This document shows, piece after piece, positions 32,741 to 33,827 of a stretch of DNA of 33,827 nucleotides; within the stretch, counting starts at the first letter, position 1; the number at the start of each line of letters is the position of its first letter. The DNA comes from a virus. Both the position numbers and the translations under genes were made by a program. The stretch covers positions 1-33,827 of IMG/VR virus record IMGVR_UViG_3300033388_007251; one strand, written 5' to 3'. Under the pieces are notes generated by a model. The model saw only the letters and a list, made by a program, of their open reading frames with translations, was not told the origin of the DNA and did no database searches.

Positions 32741-33827
32741 CGAAAAGAAGCCACTCGTTCTTCCTGAGACGCCGTACCTGCCGTTCACGCGTGAGCAAAA
32801 CCCGGCGCCCATCACGACGGCAGGGCAGCAAGGGAGTCGCACTCTTCGCGACATCACCAACTCGATCCTGCGGACGTTTCAGCAGATCCTCCCTTCGAAC
32901 TATGTTGCCGAAGTTCCGGGCCCCTACTACGTCCTCCAATACCAAGCCCTGGCGGAGCAGCTTGCCCAGATCCAACTCGAACTTGAGGACGTAGGTCTGG
33001 AGTCCGATGTGGACTTCGCACGTCCAGAGTTCCTCTGGCAGATGATCGGGACGCTCGTGTTCCCCGACACGACCAAGTCCCCTCCCGGCATTCCAGAGGT
33101 CGATGGTGACTTGACCTACCGTGAGTTCCTTCGTCGGATGATTTTGCTGCTCCTCCAAGGGGCAACGAAAGACGTGGTCGAGGAGGGTCTCGAGCTTTTG
33201 ACGGAAGCGGTGATCCAGGTGTTGGCCAAAGTGGACTTCGCCACCGACCCGAACACCGCATGGGGCTTCGGTGAACAGAACGAGTTCGAGATCAACGTCT
33301 TGTGTGTGACCGTTTTCACGGACCCTACTACGGGCGACCTGATTACTGGGGCGCTCGGCACCGGGTTTCCCGAGGAGCCTTTCAAGGTTCTTCGCAACAA
33401 CATCCGCATCCTGCGTGCGCTCAAGCCGGCGAAGGCTCTGTACGAGTACCGGCACCTTTTCCTTGATGCGTTTGGCGAGTTGTTCTCCGCCGAGCCGATG
33501 ATCGATCTGGACCCCTGGTACTACGAGGATTTCCGGAAGTTCTGCTGCGGCATGAAGGAGATCAATGGGGACCAGGGCATCACGCTGCCCGGCCGCATGC
33601 TTTTTCAAGATGTGACGCTCGATTTCCGTTCGGTGTGTCCCGGCGCTACTTTGGAGGTGCTCGAAGGGGTCAACAGCGCGCCCGGTAACGGGGGAGTCGA
33701 TGGCGCCACTTTTGGGCGATTTCGTGTGGCGGGTCTTCAACGTCTCATTTTTGGCGAAGACAGCACGACGACCGACGGCATCACGACGCTTAACCCGCGG
33801 TCCTACAGCACGAGCCCAACTGGCCTG
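32733..33827 (+). CDS. Tail protein I-like baseplate protein (3' partial)
   Basis: Open for 365 codons to the window end, starting at GTG 32733, which overlaps the J stop by 8 bases (GTGTCTGA). This is the same overlap geometry as at 1933. After a Pro-rich N-terminus there are helices (LRDITNSILRTFQQILPSNY, then LQYQALAEQLAQIQLELEDV). These are followed by ARPEFLWQMIGTLVFPD and YREFLRRMILLLLQGATKDVV, a layout reminiscent of tail-protein-I/XkdU proteins that link the wedge to the fibres. Later parts contain LRNNIRILRALKPAKALYEY, a helix that positions a C-terminal domain, then a CCG motif and a Gly/Thr-rich region at the edge. Position directly after J supports the call. It may instead be a gp7-type wedge protein; the C-terminus is not visible. 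Confidence 0.6.
   Translation, partial: MSDEKKPLVLPETPYLPFTREQNPAPITTAGQQGSRTLRDITNSILRTFQQILPSNYVAEVPGPYYVLQYQALAEQLAQIQLELEDVGLESDVDFARPEFLWQMIGTLVFPDTTKSPPGIPEVDGDLTYREFLRRMILLLLQGATKDVVEEGLELLTEAVIQVLAKVDFATDPNTAWGFGEQNEFEINVLCVTVFTDPTTGDLITGALGTGFPEEPFKVLRNNIRILRALKPAKALYEYRHLFLDAFGELFSAEPMIDLDPWYYEDFRKFCCGMKEINGDQGITLPGRMLFQDVTLDFRSVCPGATLEVLEGVNSAPGNGGVDGATFGRFRVAGLQRLIFGEDSTTTDGITTLNPRSYSTSPTGL

Noticed and set aside
1-33827. CRISPR arrays, tRNAs, transposases, attachment sites, rho-independent terminators
   Set aside because: None could be seen. There is essentially no noncoding space, and no regular spaced repeats, cloverleaf candidates or stem-plus-U-run structures were found by reading.

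Overview
This window is a late structural (tail and baseplate) module of a large tailed phage, or possibly a prophage, with a contractile (myovirus-type) tail. Every supported gene is on the + strand. They are packed end to end with overlapping stops and starts, and the largest gap is 30 bases. No host metabolic genes, RNA genes, integrase or insertion sequences were seen. By eye the DNA is moderately GC-rich, in the high fifties percent, with GC-rich third codon positions. That bias explains the many long spurious antisense frames. The host cannot be named from this sequence.

The layout from left to right is as follows. The 3' end of a tape-measure-like gene (1-1940) comes first. Two related tail-hub or adaptor proteins follow (1933-2790 and 2797-4248). 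Next is a 1897-residue baseplate hub with an embedded lytic-transglycosylase-like domain (4251-9944), then an OB-fold central spike protein (9947-12370). A small Gly/Ala/Ser-rich protein (12375-12959) is followed by a giant 3653-residue protein (12967-23928), a 118-residue basic protein (23925-24281), a 900-residue protein with strongly hydrophobic helices near both ends (24281-26983), and a 331-residue protein (26983-27978). The window ends with a gp25-like wedge protein fused to a large N-terminal region (28009-29184), a baseplate J-like wedge protein with an N-terminal FN3-like domain (29195-32740), and the start of a tail-protein-I-like gene (32733 to the window end).

The flanks follow the classical order of contractile tails: tape measure, adaptor, hub, spike, then gp25, J, I. 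The tape measure sets tail length. The adaptor, hub and spike make the central puncturing device. The gp25, J and I homologues make the wedges that trigger sheath contraction. What departs from the textbook layout is about 15.6 kb inserted between spike and gp25. It holds five genes with no function I can name, dominated by the 3653-residue protein. That protein is a mosaic of degenerate beta-rich repeats and shares at least one domain type with the neighbouring gp25-fusion protein. This block is the best candidate for something poorly described, most likely a baseplate periphery, adsorption apparatus or elongated baseplate collar.
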